From: a virus
Direction: 5' to 3' (one strand)
Virus record (IMG/VR): IMGVR_UViG_3300000956_000092
Span: 1 to 28,974 of that record
Length of the DNA stretch: 28,974 bases
The notes beneath the pieces were generated by a model that saw only the letters and a program-made list of their open reading frames with translations, searched no databases and was not told where the DNA came from. Both the position numbers and the translations under genes were made by a program. Positions 23,462 to 28,974 of this stretch are shown here, in pieces (position 1 is the first letter of the stretch; every line of letters begins with the position of its first letter).

Positions 23462-24471
23462 CCCAGAAGCCGCCGACGAACAAGCGGATCGCTCGGCAGA
23501 AGAAGGCCCAGGCGGGCATCTCGCTGGCGGGCGGGACGCTCGGTCTGGCGGCTCTGGCATCTCGTGGCAAGGGCGCTCAGATGACCCGGATGGCGGGCAA
23601 GGCCGGTGGCGCCAAGGCCACCGCGCTGGCGAACGCTGGCCGGAAGTGGAACGAACGATCGAACCTACTCACTACGGCGGGTGCCGGTATCGGTGGCGTG
23701 GGGGCGTACAACTTCGCCTCCTACACCAACGCTGACGCCAAGAAGCAGGCCAAGTTGAAGAAGAACCTGGATCCCTTCGAGATCTCCAAGGCCAAGCGCG
23801 ACGAGCTGAAGAACAACGTCGCCGCTGGTGCAGCCGCCGGTGGGTCGATTGGTGCCATCCGACAGCTTCCCAAGGTGCGCTCCGGGCTTCGGGCTGCCAG
23901 GGCGGACATGCAGGACAAGAAGTCCTACGACGCCGAGCAGAAGCTGAAGACGGGCAAGCCGCACTTCGGACGGGCCATTCGCGGCATCTCAGGTGCCGGT
24001 CAGCTGCGCCGGGCGGCCGGTGTCGGCTCCATCGCCAGGACGGCTGCACTGGGTGGTGTGGCGTCAGCGGCCTACCACAAGGTGAAGAAGAACGACCCCT
24101 TCGAGGTGTCCAAGCTCGGCAGCCCCAAGGTCAAGTACCAGGAGCTGACCGCCCACGTCCAGGACGGCAACACCACCACCAGACACGACGCGGACACCGT
24201 CGAGACCAACTACAAGGGCAAGTCGCTGATCCTTCGCCGCCCCAAGTACCAGGCGGTCGGCTACCCCTCCAAGGTGGCCAACAAGCTGAAGGCTGGCGAC
24301 CACATCAGCGCTACCCCGAACTTGCGGGCGACCAAGACCGCAGCTCGTGCCCTCCATGAGGCGCACAAGGGGAAGAAGAAGACCGTGAAGTTCGACAACG
24401 GCCACAAGCTGCGCCACGAGGTGGGCAAGTCCAGCACCATCTCGGCCTTCGGGGTAGACCACGGGTGGTGA
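23458..24471 (+). CDS. Second basic DPFEISK-motif protein, probable internal head protein (337 aa)
   Basis: ATG 23458 overlaps the previous stop (ATGA); the in-frame codons upstream of it lie inside the previous gene and are not used. No strong ribosome-binding site is seen, so translation is probably coupled. Motifs DPFEISK (Asp105) and DPFEVSK (Asp213) are 108 residues apart, and four Gly/Ala-rich hydrophobic stretches alternate with Lys/Arg clusters in residues 1-212, as in the preceding protein. The last ~115 residues differ: a compact, Lys-rich alpha/beta-looking region (KVKYQELTAHVQDG...YKGKSLILRR) without a recognised fold. It appears to be a paralogue of the preceding protein with a new C-terminal domain. 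The function is inferred only from context: head interior, possibly protease-processed. Confidence 0.8.
   Translation: MTQKPPTNKRIARQKKAQAGISLAGGTLGLAALASRGKGAQMTRMAGKAGGAKATALANAGRKWNERSNLLTTAGAGIGGVGAYNFASYTNADAKKQAKLKKNLDPFEISKAKRDELKNNVAAGAAAGGSIGAIRQLPKVRSGLRAARADMQDKKSYDAEQKLKTGKPHFGRAIRGISGAGQLRRAAGVGSIARTAALGGVASAAYHKVKKNDPFEVSKLGSPKVKYQELTAHVQDGNTTTRHDADTVETNYKGKSLILRRPKYQAVGYPSKVANKLKAGDHISATPNLRATKTAARALHEAHKGKKKTVKFDNGHKLRHEVGKSSTISAFGVDHGW
23770..24093 (+). repeat. 108-residue DPFEISK module, copy B
   Basis: This module runs from the DPFEISK at residue 105 to the DPFEVSK at residue 213 of the 337-residue protein. It shares with copy A the opening DPFEISK-x-(R/K)-R-D, the two hydrophobic Gly/Ala stretches and the basic linkers, though most other residues have diverged. 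Confidence 0.55.
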
Positions 24472-24514
24472 CCCGGCTGGACACAGTATCGAGACTAAGA
24501 ACGAGGTGACGGTA

Positions 24515-25501
24515 GTGAAGCCAAGGGTTGTCAAGCATCTGTCGAACATCGAGATCGACGAGGTCTCTTTGGTCGACCGAGGCGCCAATCAGCACGCGAC
24601 TGTCGCCATCGCCAAGAGGGCTCCCGAGGAGGAGACAATGCCCAAGCTGTTCAACGAGGAAGGTCAGCTCCTCGACGAGAACTCGCTCGAAGACGGCCAG
24701 CAGGTGTATGACGAGGACGGTACTGCCTACGTCTTCACGCTGGACGAGGACGAAGATGGCGACGACGTCGAGGCTGCTGAAGACGACAACGAGGACGAGG
24801 ACGCTGAGACCCCGGAGCTTGCGGGCGTAGGCAAGGCGTTCGGCTTCGCGGGTGGTGTTCGTCCGAACGCCTTCAACCCGTCCGGAACCAAGAAGAAGAC
24901 CGCACAGGCAGGCGCGACCCCGGCTTTCCGGGCTGGCGCAGGCACGACGACAGGACGGCCCCGTATGGCAGGTGCAGCGAGTGCTGGTGGCGCTGGCGGC
25001 GTCGCCAAGTCGTTCAGCGAGGGTGTCATGGAGGAACTCTCCAAGGCCTACTCGGACGAGGAGCGGGACGCGGTCCTGTCCAAGGCCTTCGGCGCGGTGG
25101 AGACCTTCCGCCAGGCTGCCGAGGAGTCGGCCATGATCGCCAAGTCTGAGCGCGATCTGCGCCTGACCAACGAGTACATCTCCAAGGCGGCGGAGTACAA
25201 CCTCCCGGTCGACGCCGAGGAGCTTGGCCCGGTCCTGTACCGGATGGCCGAGACGATGGACTACGACGACTGCCGGGTCATCGCCAAGTGCCTTGAGGCT
25301 GCGGGTTCGGCTCTCTTCGACGAGGTCGGCTACATCGGTGGCGGCGACAACGTCGACATCATGGACCAGGTCGAGGCCCAGGCCCAGGAGCTGGTCGGCA
25401 AGGCTGCCGGCGGCGTGGACTCTGCCGACGTCATCGGTCAGATCTTCGAGCAGAACCCGGAAGCATACGACGAGTACCTCGCTTCGCGGCGGGGTTACTG
25501 A
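24515..25501 (+). CDS. Capsid scaffolding protein (328 aa)
   Basis: GTG 24515 is chosen because GAGGTGA at 24503-24509 is well placed for it; GTG 24506 would lie within that site. The N-terminus has EVSLVDRGANQHA (residues 16-28), a phrase typical of the segment that follows XkdF/HK97-type proteases. Then come an extremely acidic stretch (about 76-99), a Gly/Ala/Thr-rich flexible section and a helical C-terminal half ending EYLASRRGY. Acidic, helical and flexible composition just before the decoration and capsid genes is characteristic of scaffolds, which direct prohead assembly and are then removed by the protease. A second start at ATG 24638 has a GAGGAGGAG sequence upstream and could give a 287-residue form. 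Confidence 0.8.
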   Translation: MKPRVVKHLSNIEIDEVSLVDRGANQHATVAIAKRAPEEETMPKLFNEEGQLLDENSLEDGQQVYDEDGTAYVFTLDEDEDGDDVEAAEDDNEDEDAETPELAGVGKAFGFAGGVRPNAFNPSGTKKKTAQAGATPAFRAGAGTTTGRPRMAGAASAGGAGGVAKSFSEGVMEELSKAYSDEERDAVLSKAFGAVETFRQAAEESAMIAKSERDLRLTNEYISKAAEYNLPVDAEELGPVLYRMAETMDYDDCRVIAKCLEAAGSALFDEVGYIGGGDNVDIMDQVEAQAQELVGKAAGGVDSADVIGQIFEQNPEAYDEYLASRRGY

Positions 25502-25520
25502 GAAGGGGAGGTAACCCGCC

Positions 25521-25928
25521 GTGGCGTACGAAGAGAGCCTTCGTTCCATCACGCTGAACGCCGACAGCTCCATCGGCATCTACACGGGCGTACCTGGTAC
25601 GGCCGGTGCTGCCAACCCGAACTCGGGCAAGCAGTACCACTTCGTGAAGGTGACCGGGGTGCACATCTGCGGGCTCGCAGATGCAGACGACCTGAACGTC
25701 GTCGGTGTTCTCCAGAACAAGCCGCAGGGTGTCGGTCACGCCGCCACTGTCGGCTTCCAGGGTGTCAGCAAGGTGGTCTCTGATGTGGCCATCACCGCCG
25801 GTAGCCCGATCAAGGTGTCGGCAGACGGCCAGGCAGCTCTTGCTGGCTCCGGCCCGACCGTTGGCATCGCCCTGACCACGACCGCAGCGGCGGGGGACCT
25901 CGTGTCTGTCCTGCTCAAGCTCGCCTGA
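25521..25928 (+). CDS. Head decoration / capsid stabilisation protein, DUF2190-like (135 aa)
   Basis: GTG 25521 has GGGGAGG upstream. The protein is small and beta-rich, with a pattern typical of DUF2190-type decoration proteins: HFVKVTGVHICGLAD, GVLQNKPQGVGHAATVGFQGVSKVV, then ITAGSPIKVSADGQAAL and a C-terminal AAGDLVSVLL. Such proteins bind the outside of the capsid shell as trimers and stabilise it. Placement directly before the major capsid gene supports the call. Confidence 0.85.
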   Translation: MAYEESLRSITLNADSSIGIYTGVPGTAGAANPNSGKQYHFVKVTGVHICGLADADDLNVVGVLQNKPQGVGHAATVGFQGVSKVVSDVAITAGSPIKVSADGQAALAGSGPTVGIALTTTAAAGDLVSVLLKLA

Positions 25929-25949
25929 GAGAGAGTAGGAGGATAGAAG

Positions 25950-26954
25950 ATGCCGAACCCCACGCCGAGCGACCTTCACGTCAACGTACCGCTGACCAAC
26001 ATCTCGGTCGCGTACATGCAGAAGGCCGACGCGTATATCGCCAACAAGGTCTTCCCGCGCGTACCGGTCCAGAAGCAGTCCGACATGTTCTGGAAGTACA
26101 CCAAGTCGGACTGGCGCCGGACGGACGTGCAGAAGCGTGCCCCGGGCACTGAGTCGGCGGGAGTCGGCTGGAAGGTCGACACCGATACGTACTTCGCGCA
26201 CCCGTACGCGGTGCACAAGGACATCGACGACCAGCTGCGGGCCAACGCAGACTCCAACTGGAGCCTGGACCGCGACTCCACGACCTTCGTCACCAACCAG
26301 CTCCTGATCAAGCGGGACCTGGACTGGAGCAACGCCTTCTTCAAGACGGGCGTGTGGGGCACCGATATGACTGGTGTCACCTCCAACCCGACCGGCAACC
26401 AGTTCCTGCAGTTCAATGACCCCTCGTCTGACCCGATCAGTGAGTTCGCTGCCCGGCAGATCGAGTTCATCGAACAGACCGGGTACAAGGCCAACACGCT
26501 GGTCATCGGTGCGCAGGTGCTTCGAGTGCTCAAGCAGCACCCGGACATCATCGACCGGATCAAGTACACCCAGAAGGGCATCGTGACCGAGGACCTCCTC
26601 GCCACGCTCTTCGACGTGGAGAAGATCCTGGTCAGCTACGCCAGCTCCACCAACGTGGCCGAGCAGGCTGACGGCCGACTCCAGGACGCGGCTGCGACCT
26701 ACGCCTTCATCAACGACCCGTACTCGATGCTGCTGTGCTACAGCCCGTCGAGCCCGAGCCTGATGACCCCGGCGGCTGGGTACACCTTCACCTGGAACGG
26801 CTACTCCAACGGCAACGGCCAGGGCATCCGGATCAAGAACTTCCGGATGGAGCACCTGGAGGTTGACCGCATCGAGGGCACCATGACCTACGACATGAAG
26901 GTTGTGTCGCCGGACATGGGCGTCTTCTACTCGGCTGCTGTCGCCACCAGCTGA
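25950..26954 (+). CDS. Major capsid protein, HK97 fold (334 aa)
   Basis: ATG 25950 has TAGGAGGATAG upstream, a strong site fitting high expression. The sequence matches a capsid type common in actinophages: an N-terminal ANKVFPRVPVQKQSDMFWKY, then HPYAVHKDIDDQLRANAD, the A-domain-like NTLVIGAQVLRVLKQHPDI, DLLATLFDVEKILVSYA, and a C-terminal half with AFINDPYSMLLCY and MTYDMKVVSPDMG. It should form the icosahedral shell. It is preceded by scaffold and decoration genes and followed by a hairpin that may limit read-through, as expected for the most abundant virion protein. Confidence 0.92.
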   Translation: MPNPTPSDLHVNVPLTNISVAYMQKADAYIANKVFPRVPVQKQSDMFWKYTKSDWRRTDVQKRAPGTESAGVGWKVDTDTYFAHPYAVHKDIDDQLRANADSNWSLDRDSTTFVTNQLLIKRDLDWSNAFFKTGVWGTDMTGVTSNPTGNQFLQFNDPSSDPISEFAARQIEFIEQTGYKANTLVIGAQVLRVLKQHPDIIDRIKYTQKGIVTEDLLATLFDVEKILVSYASSTNVAEQADGRLQDAAATYAFINDPYSMLLCYSPSSPSLMTPAAGYTFTWNGYSNGNGQGIRIKNFRMEHLEVDRIEGTMTYDMKVVSPDMGVFYSAAVATS

Positions 26955-26964
26955 ACGGACTGAC

Positions 26965-27000
26965 AGGAGGGGTCGTCTCATCCCCGAGGCGGCCCCTCCT
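26965..27000 (+). terminator. Hairpin after the major capsid gene (attenuator candidate)
   Basis: AGGAGGGGTCGTCTC (26965-26979) pairs with GAGGCGGCCCCTCCT (26986-27000) over 15 bp with two G-U pairs and a six-base loop. It is followed by TCTGCT rather than a T-run. It lies directly after the capsid stop and just before the next gene's ribosome-binding site, so it may lower downstream expression or protect the 3' end. Confidence 0.65.
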
Positions 27001-27018
27001 TCTGCTAGGAGGATCATG
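26995..27018 (+). promoter_or_regulatory. Ribosome-binding site that can pair with the upstream hairpin arm
   Basis: CCTCCT (26995-27000), a six-base loop TCTGCT and AGGAGG (27007-27012) can form a small hairpin that hides the ribosome-binding site of the gene starting at ATG 27016. The same CCTCCT is the end of the larger capsid hairpin, so the two structures exclude each other. Confidence 0.4.
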
Positions 27019-27483
27019 AACCGGTTCCTGGACGACGACAGGGTGACGTTCCTGGCGGGACGCATGTTCACCCACCTGGGCAAGAAGGTACTGCCCGGTG
27101 AGGAGATCACCGACGCCCGCGAGTGGCGCAACCTGGAGTCGATGGTCCGGTCGCGTTACATGGTCGCTGTCACTGAAGACCCCTCCGTCCTGCCGCCCCG
27201 GATCCGTAAGGACGTACACGAGCGGGCCCGGACTGAGGACAAGCTCCAGGCGGAGCGCTGGCAGCAGTGGCGCATCGACAACCCTGAGCCCGAGCCTGAG
27301 CCGGTGGTGGACCCTGAGGAACTCAAGATCAAGGAGATCCTCGCCCATCTGGACGAGCATCCAGAAGACACAGAGTCCATCCTGGAACTGGAGCGGCAGG
27401 GCAAGAACCGCTCCACACTGATCAACGAGCTGGAAGAACGCCTGACGGCGCCAGCACAGGAGATGGAGAAGATTGATGTCTGA
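27016..27483 (+). CDS. Uncharacterised head-region protein (155 aa)
   Basis: ATG 27016 is preceded by AGGAGG only three bases upstream; in-frame codons further upstream cross the capsid gene and are not used. The protein is charged and mostly helical, with an N-terminal MNRFLDDDRVTFLAGRMFTH, a PEPEPEPVVDPEEL linker and a C-terminal helical pair (HLDEHPEDTESILELERQGK). Proteins of this style occur just after capsid genes in actinophages, but I know no defined function. The C-terminal phrase looks like a docking helix. It overlaps the next gene by eight bases. Confidence 0.7.
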   Translation: MNRFLDDDRVTFLAGRMFTHLGKKVLPGEEITDAREWRNLESMVRSRYMVAVTEDPSVLPPRIRKDVHERARTEDKLQAERWQQWRIDNPEPEPEPVVDPEELKIKEILAHLDEHPEDTESILELERQGKNRSTLINELEERLTAPAQEMEKIDV

Positions 27484-27952
27484 CAAGGACGAGACGAAGT
27501 CGGTCAACGACGACGCCAAGAACGACGACGCCCCCAAGGCCGAAGAGGTCCAGAAGAAGGCTGCTGACGGCGAGGCGCTGACGCTGGAGGAGCTGGAGGC
27601 GGTCAACACCCCGCCGGCCCGCCCGGACAACGACGACGCCGACATCGGTCGCCGGTTCGAGGCCAGCAACTACGCCCCGGACGCCCAGCCCGACCTGAAC
27701 GCTCCGGCCTACGTGCTGGCCCGCCAGGCGGCTGCTGCGGCCAAGGGCGAGGACGACACCCGTCAGGGTGCGGTCATGGGTGGCATCGCAGTGGGTCCGC
27801 GTGACGACGACGACTCCAAGGTAGGCGGCGAGGACAAGCGCTCCGAGGCCCGCAAGAACCAGACGGACAAGGCCGCCGAGAAGACGGCTGAGAACAAGGA
27901 GAACACACGTCCGGGCGCCAAGGGTGCCTCGACCGGCTCCAACGCCAAGTAG
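27476..27952 (+). CDS. Acidic, probably disordered head-region protein (158 aa)
   Basis: ATG 27476 lies inside the end of the previous gene, with GGAG upstream; TTG 27473 is an adjacent alternative. The sequence is rich in Asp, Glu, Lys, Ala and Asn with few hydrophobic residues, apart from a short ordered-looking part (ALTLEELEAVNTPP and APAYVLARQAAAA). The C-terminal third is Lys/Glu/Asn-rich. It is not a recognised family. Position between capsid and head-tail connector genes suggests a minor head component or assembly factor. Coding is supported by overlap, a start signal and GC-rich third positions. Confidence 0.65.
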   Translation: MSDKDETKSVNDDAKNDDAPKAEEVQKKAADGEALTLEELEAVNTPPARPDNDDADIGRRFEASNYAPDAQPDLNAPAYVLARQAAAAAKGEDDTRQGAVMGGIAVGPRDDDDSKVGGEDKRSEARKNQTDKAAEKTAENKENTRPGAKGASTGSNAK

Positions 27953-27981
27953 TCGAACTGAGCAGCTGATCGGAGGGCGCC

Positions 27982-28458
27982 ATGACGTGGAACTACAGCG
28001 GTGACCCGACGACGTCCAGCAAGGACGAGATCCGGTTCCTGATCGGTGACACCGACACCGACGATCAGCTGCTCAGCGACGAAGAGATCAACTATCTCTA
28101 CGCGCAGTGGTACCCCATCTACCGGACGGTCTTCTACGTCGCCTCGATTGCCTGCGAGACCATCGCTGCGTCGTACGCGCGGGAGGCCTCCCACTCAGCT
28201 GACGGTGTGTCTGTCTCCCTGGAGGCGATCCAGGACAAGTACACCAAGCAGGCTGAGACGCTGCGGGAGCAGCACGCAAGCCTGCTCGTGGGCGGCGCAC
28301 CCGATGTGGGCGGCATCGGCGCCCACGAGCAGCCTGACCCTGATCTGGCCCCGCTGATCTTCGGGACCGGGATGCACGACGACATCGCTGCCGGGCGTCA
28401 GGACTACGGGAGCCGCAACGTCCCGGAGTACTACCCCGAGCAGTACCCGGGGTACTGA
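27982..28458 (+). CDS. Head-tail connector (adaptor) protein (158 aa)
   Basis: ATG 27982 has CGGAGGG upstream. The N-terminus has the classic adaptor pattern KDEIRFLIGDTDTDDQLLSDEEINYL, followed by helices including ETIAASYAREASHSADGVSVSLEAIQDKY. This helical fold (HK97 gp6/SPP1 gp15 type) forms a ring under the portal that connects head to tail. The C-terminal Gly/Pro/Tyr-rich tail (after ~115) is flexible. The stop overlaps the next start by one base (TGATG), as expected for the connector operon. Confidence 0.85.
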   Translation: MTWNYSGDPTTSSKDEIRFLIGDTDTDDQLLSDEEINYLYAQWYPIYRTVFYVASIACETIAASYAREASHSADGVSVSLEAIQDKYTKQAETLREQHASLLVGGAPDVGGIGAHEQPDPDLAPLIFGTGMHDDIAAGRQDYGSRNVPEYYPEQYPGY

Positions 28459-28889
28459 TGCGAGGCCGCGTCTCGTCGCGGGCCCGGCGCTACGTCCAAG
28501 CCCGGGCAACCGCTCACATGTACTCCACCTGCATCATCGAGCGGGTCGGCGCACCTGTGTTCTCCGACGTCACCGGTATCGCTACCGCAGGCGCCCGGGT
28601 CCAGATCTACGAAGGGGTCTGCCGGATCTGGGAAGTCTCTGGAGCCCAGCCGCTGGCGGTCGGGGAAGACACCCTGACCCTGCAGTCCACCAACTTGTCG
28701 ATCCCTTGGGACGTCGAGGTGGTCCCTCGCCGCGATGACGAGGTGGAGATCACCAGCTCGCTGACCGATGCCGACCTGGTCTACCGGCGCTACCGGATCC
28801 TGGACGTGGTGAAAGGCGGCGACATCCGGGCCACCAGGCGCTTCAATGTGCAGGGCATCCAAGACAGCAAGGACTGGCACCGTGCCTGA
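28458..28889 (+). CDS. Head-closure-like protein, DUF6093-type (143 aa)
   Basis: ATG 28458 overlaps the connector stop. After a basic N-terminus (RGRVSSRARRYV) the sequence turns beta-rich: MYSTCIIERVG, VQIYEGVCRIW, LQSTNLSIPWDVEVVPRRDDEVEI and YRRYRILDVVKGGD. Pattern and location right after the adaptor match DUF6093-like proteins, which I take to be head-closure (stopper) proteins that seal the connector before the tail binds. The family name is from memory and not verified. Confidence 0.72.
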   Translation: MRGRVSSRARRYVQARATAHMYSTCIIERVGAPVFSDVTGIATAGARVQIYEGVCRIWEVSGAQPLAVGEDTLTLQSTNLSIPWDVEVVPRRDDEVEITSSLTDADLVYRRYRILDVVKGGDIRATRRFNVQGIQDSKDWHRA

Positions 28890-28974
28890 GATGAGCGTCG
28901 ATCTGACGCAGATCGCTGTCGACCTGGCCCGCGCCGGCGAGATGTCGGGCAAGAGCCTGGACGACCTGATCCTG
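28882..28974 (+). CDS. Start of a possible tail-completion protein, HK97 gp10-like (truncated at window end)
   Basis: GTG 28882 overlaps the previous gene by eight bases; ATG 28891 in the same frame is an alternative. Only 31 codons are visible: VPEMSVDLTQIAVDLARAGE followed by a helical segment. A short strand leading into a helix resembles the beginning of HK97 gp10-like proteins, and this is where that gene is expected. The call is tentative. Confidence 0.5.
   Translation, partial: MPEMSVDLTQIAVDLARAGEMSGKSLDDLIL

Noticed and set aside
21818-23560. Long minus-strand open frame opposite the basic DPFEISK gene
   Set aside because: It is a shadow of repeated Lys/Ala/Gly codons. No credible start context, and it would overlap three + strand genes.
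24472-24514. Possible promoter before the scaffold gene
   Set aside because: TGGACA at 24479 resembles a -35 element, but no acceptable -10 follows at 16-18 bases. Only the ribosome-binding site is convincing.
25431-27131. Long minus-strand open frame opposite decoration and capsid genes
   Set aside because: The + strand encodes a clear capsid protein with a strong ribosome-binding site; the antisense frame is a GC-bias artefact.
1-28974. tRNA genes, integrase, repressor, CRISPR array, LysB, small terminase, tape measure and tail chaperones
   Set aside because: I looked for these by product type or pattern and saw none; absence from the window says nothing about the rest of the genome.

Overview
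The window is a late-gene segment of a tailed double-stranded DNA phage (Caudoviricetes, siphovirus-like gene content). It probably infects a high-GC actinomycete. The evidence is the strongly GC-biased third codon positions, frequent GTG starts, tightly overlapping genes all on the + strand, and protein types familiar from actinobacteriophages: an AmpD-like amidase endolysin, a two-helix holin with a GKYTED-type tail, a tiny DUF6131-like membrane protein and collagen-tipped minor tail proteins. No tRNA, integrase, repressor, CRISPR array or insertion sequence was seen. No mycolyl-arabinogalactan esterase (LysB) is present in the lysis region, which weakly argues against a mycolic-acid-bearing host.

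Layout. 1-5084: minor tail and fibre genes (a 5'-truncated collagen-tipped protein, a 1042-residue central-fibre-like protein, and two smaller tail proteins). 5120-8041: lysis region with small membrane proteins, one of which has two well-placed starts, a membrane-anchored collagen-like protein, the amidase endolysin and a holin candidate. 8042-11819: a second set of virion or fibre proteins, including a beta-helix tail-spike-like protein and a Pro/Thr/Val-rich protein. 11829-12079: two very small membrane proteins. 12097-12129: a 13-bp hairpin that separates the tail/lysis block from the head block. 12143-24471: large terminase, portal with a histone-H1-like tail, a 1147-residue unknown protein, a MuF-like minor head protein with an added heptad-repeat domain, an XkdF-type maturation protease with a basic hydrophobic N-terminal extension, and two basic Gly/Ala-rich proteins carrying a repeated DPFEISK-like motif. 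24515-26954: scaffold, decoration and major capsid proteins. 26965-27012: a hairpin that can compete with the next gene's ribosome-binding site. 27016-28974: two small unknown head-region proteins, a head-tail connector, a head-closure-like protein and the first 31 codons of what may be a tail-completion gene.

How the genes work together. The large terminase pumps DNA through the portal into a prohead built from the capsid protein on the scaffold, and the XkdF protease then matures it. The most unusual part is the run of genes from portal to the second DPFEISK protein, where each gene overlaps the next by 4 or 20 nt. At least three of these proteins carry DPF-type short motifs, and two basic proteins plus the protease N-terminus share alternating Gly/Ala-rich hydrophobic and Lys/Arg-rich segments. 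I infer a set of internal head proteins (core, DNA-condensing or ejection proteins) inserted between protease and scaffold, which are commonly adjacent. This is the best candidate in the window for an undescribed system. All family calls rest on reading the sequence; no database search was run.
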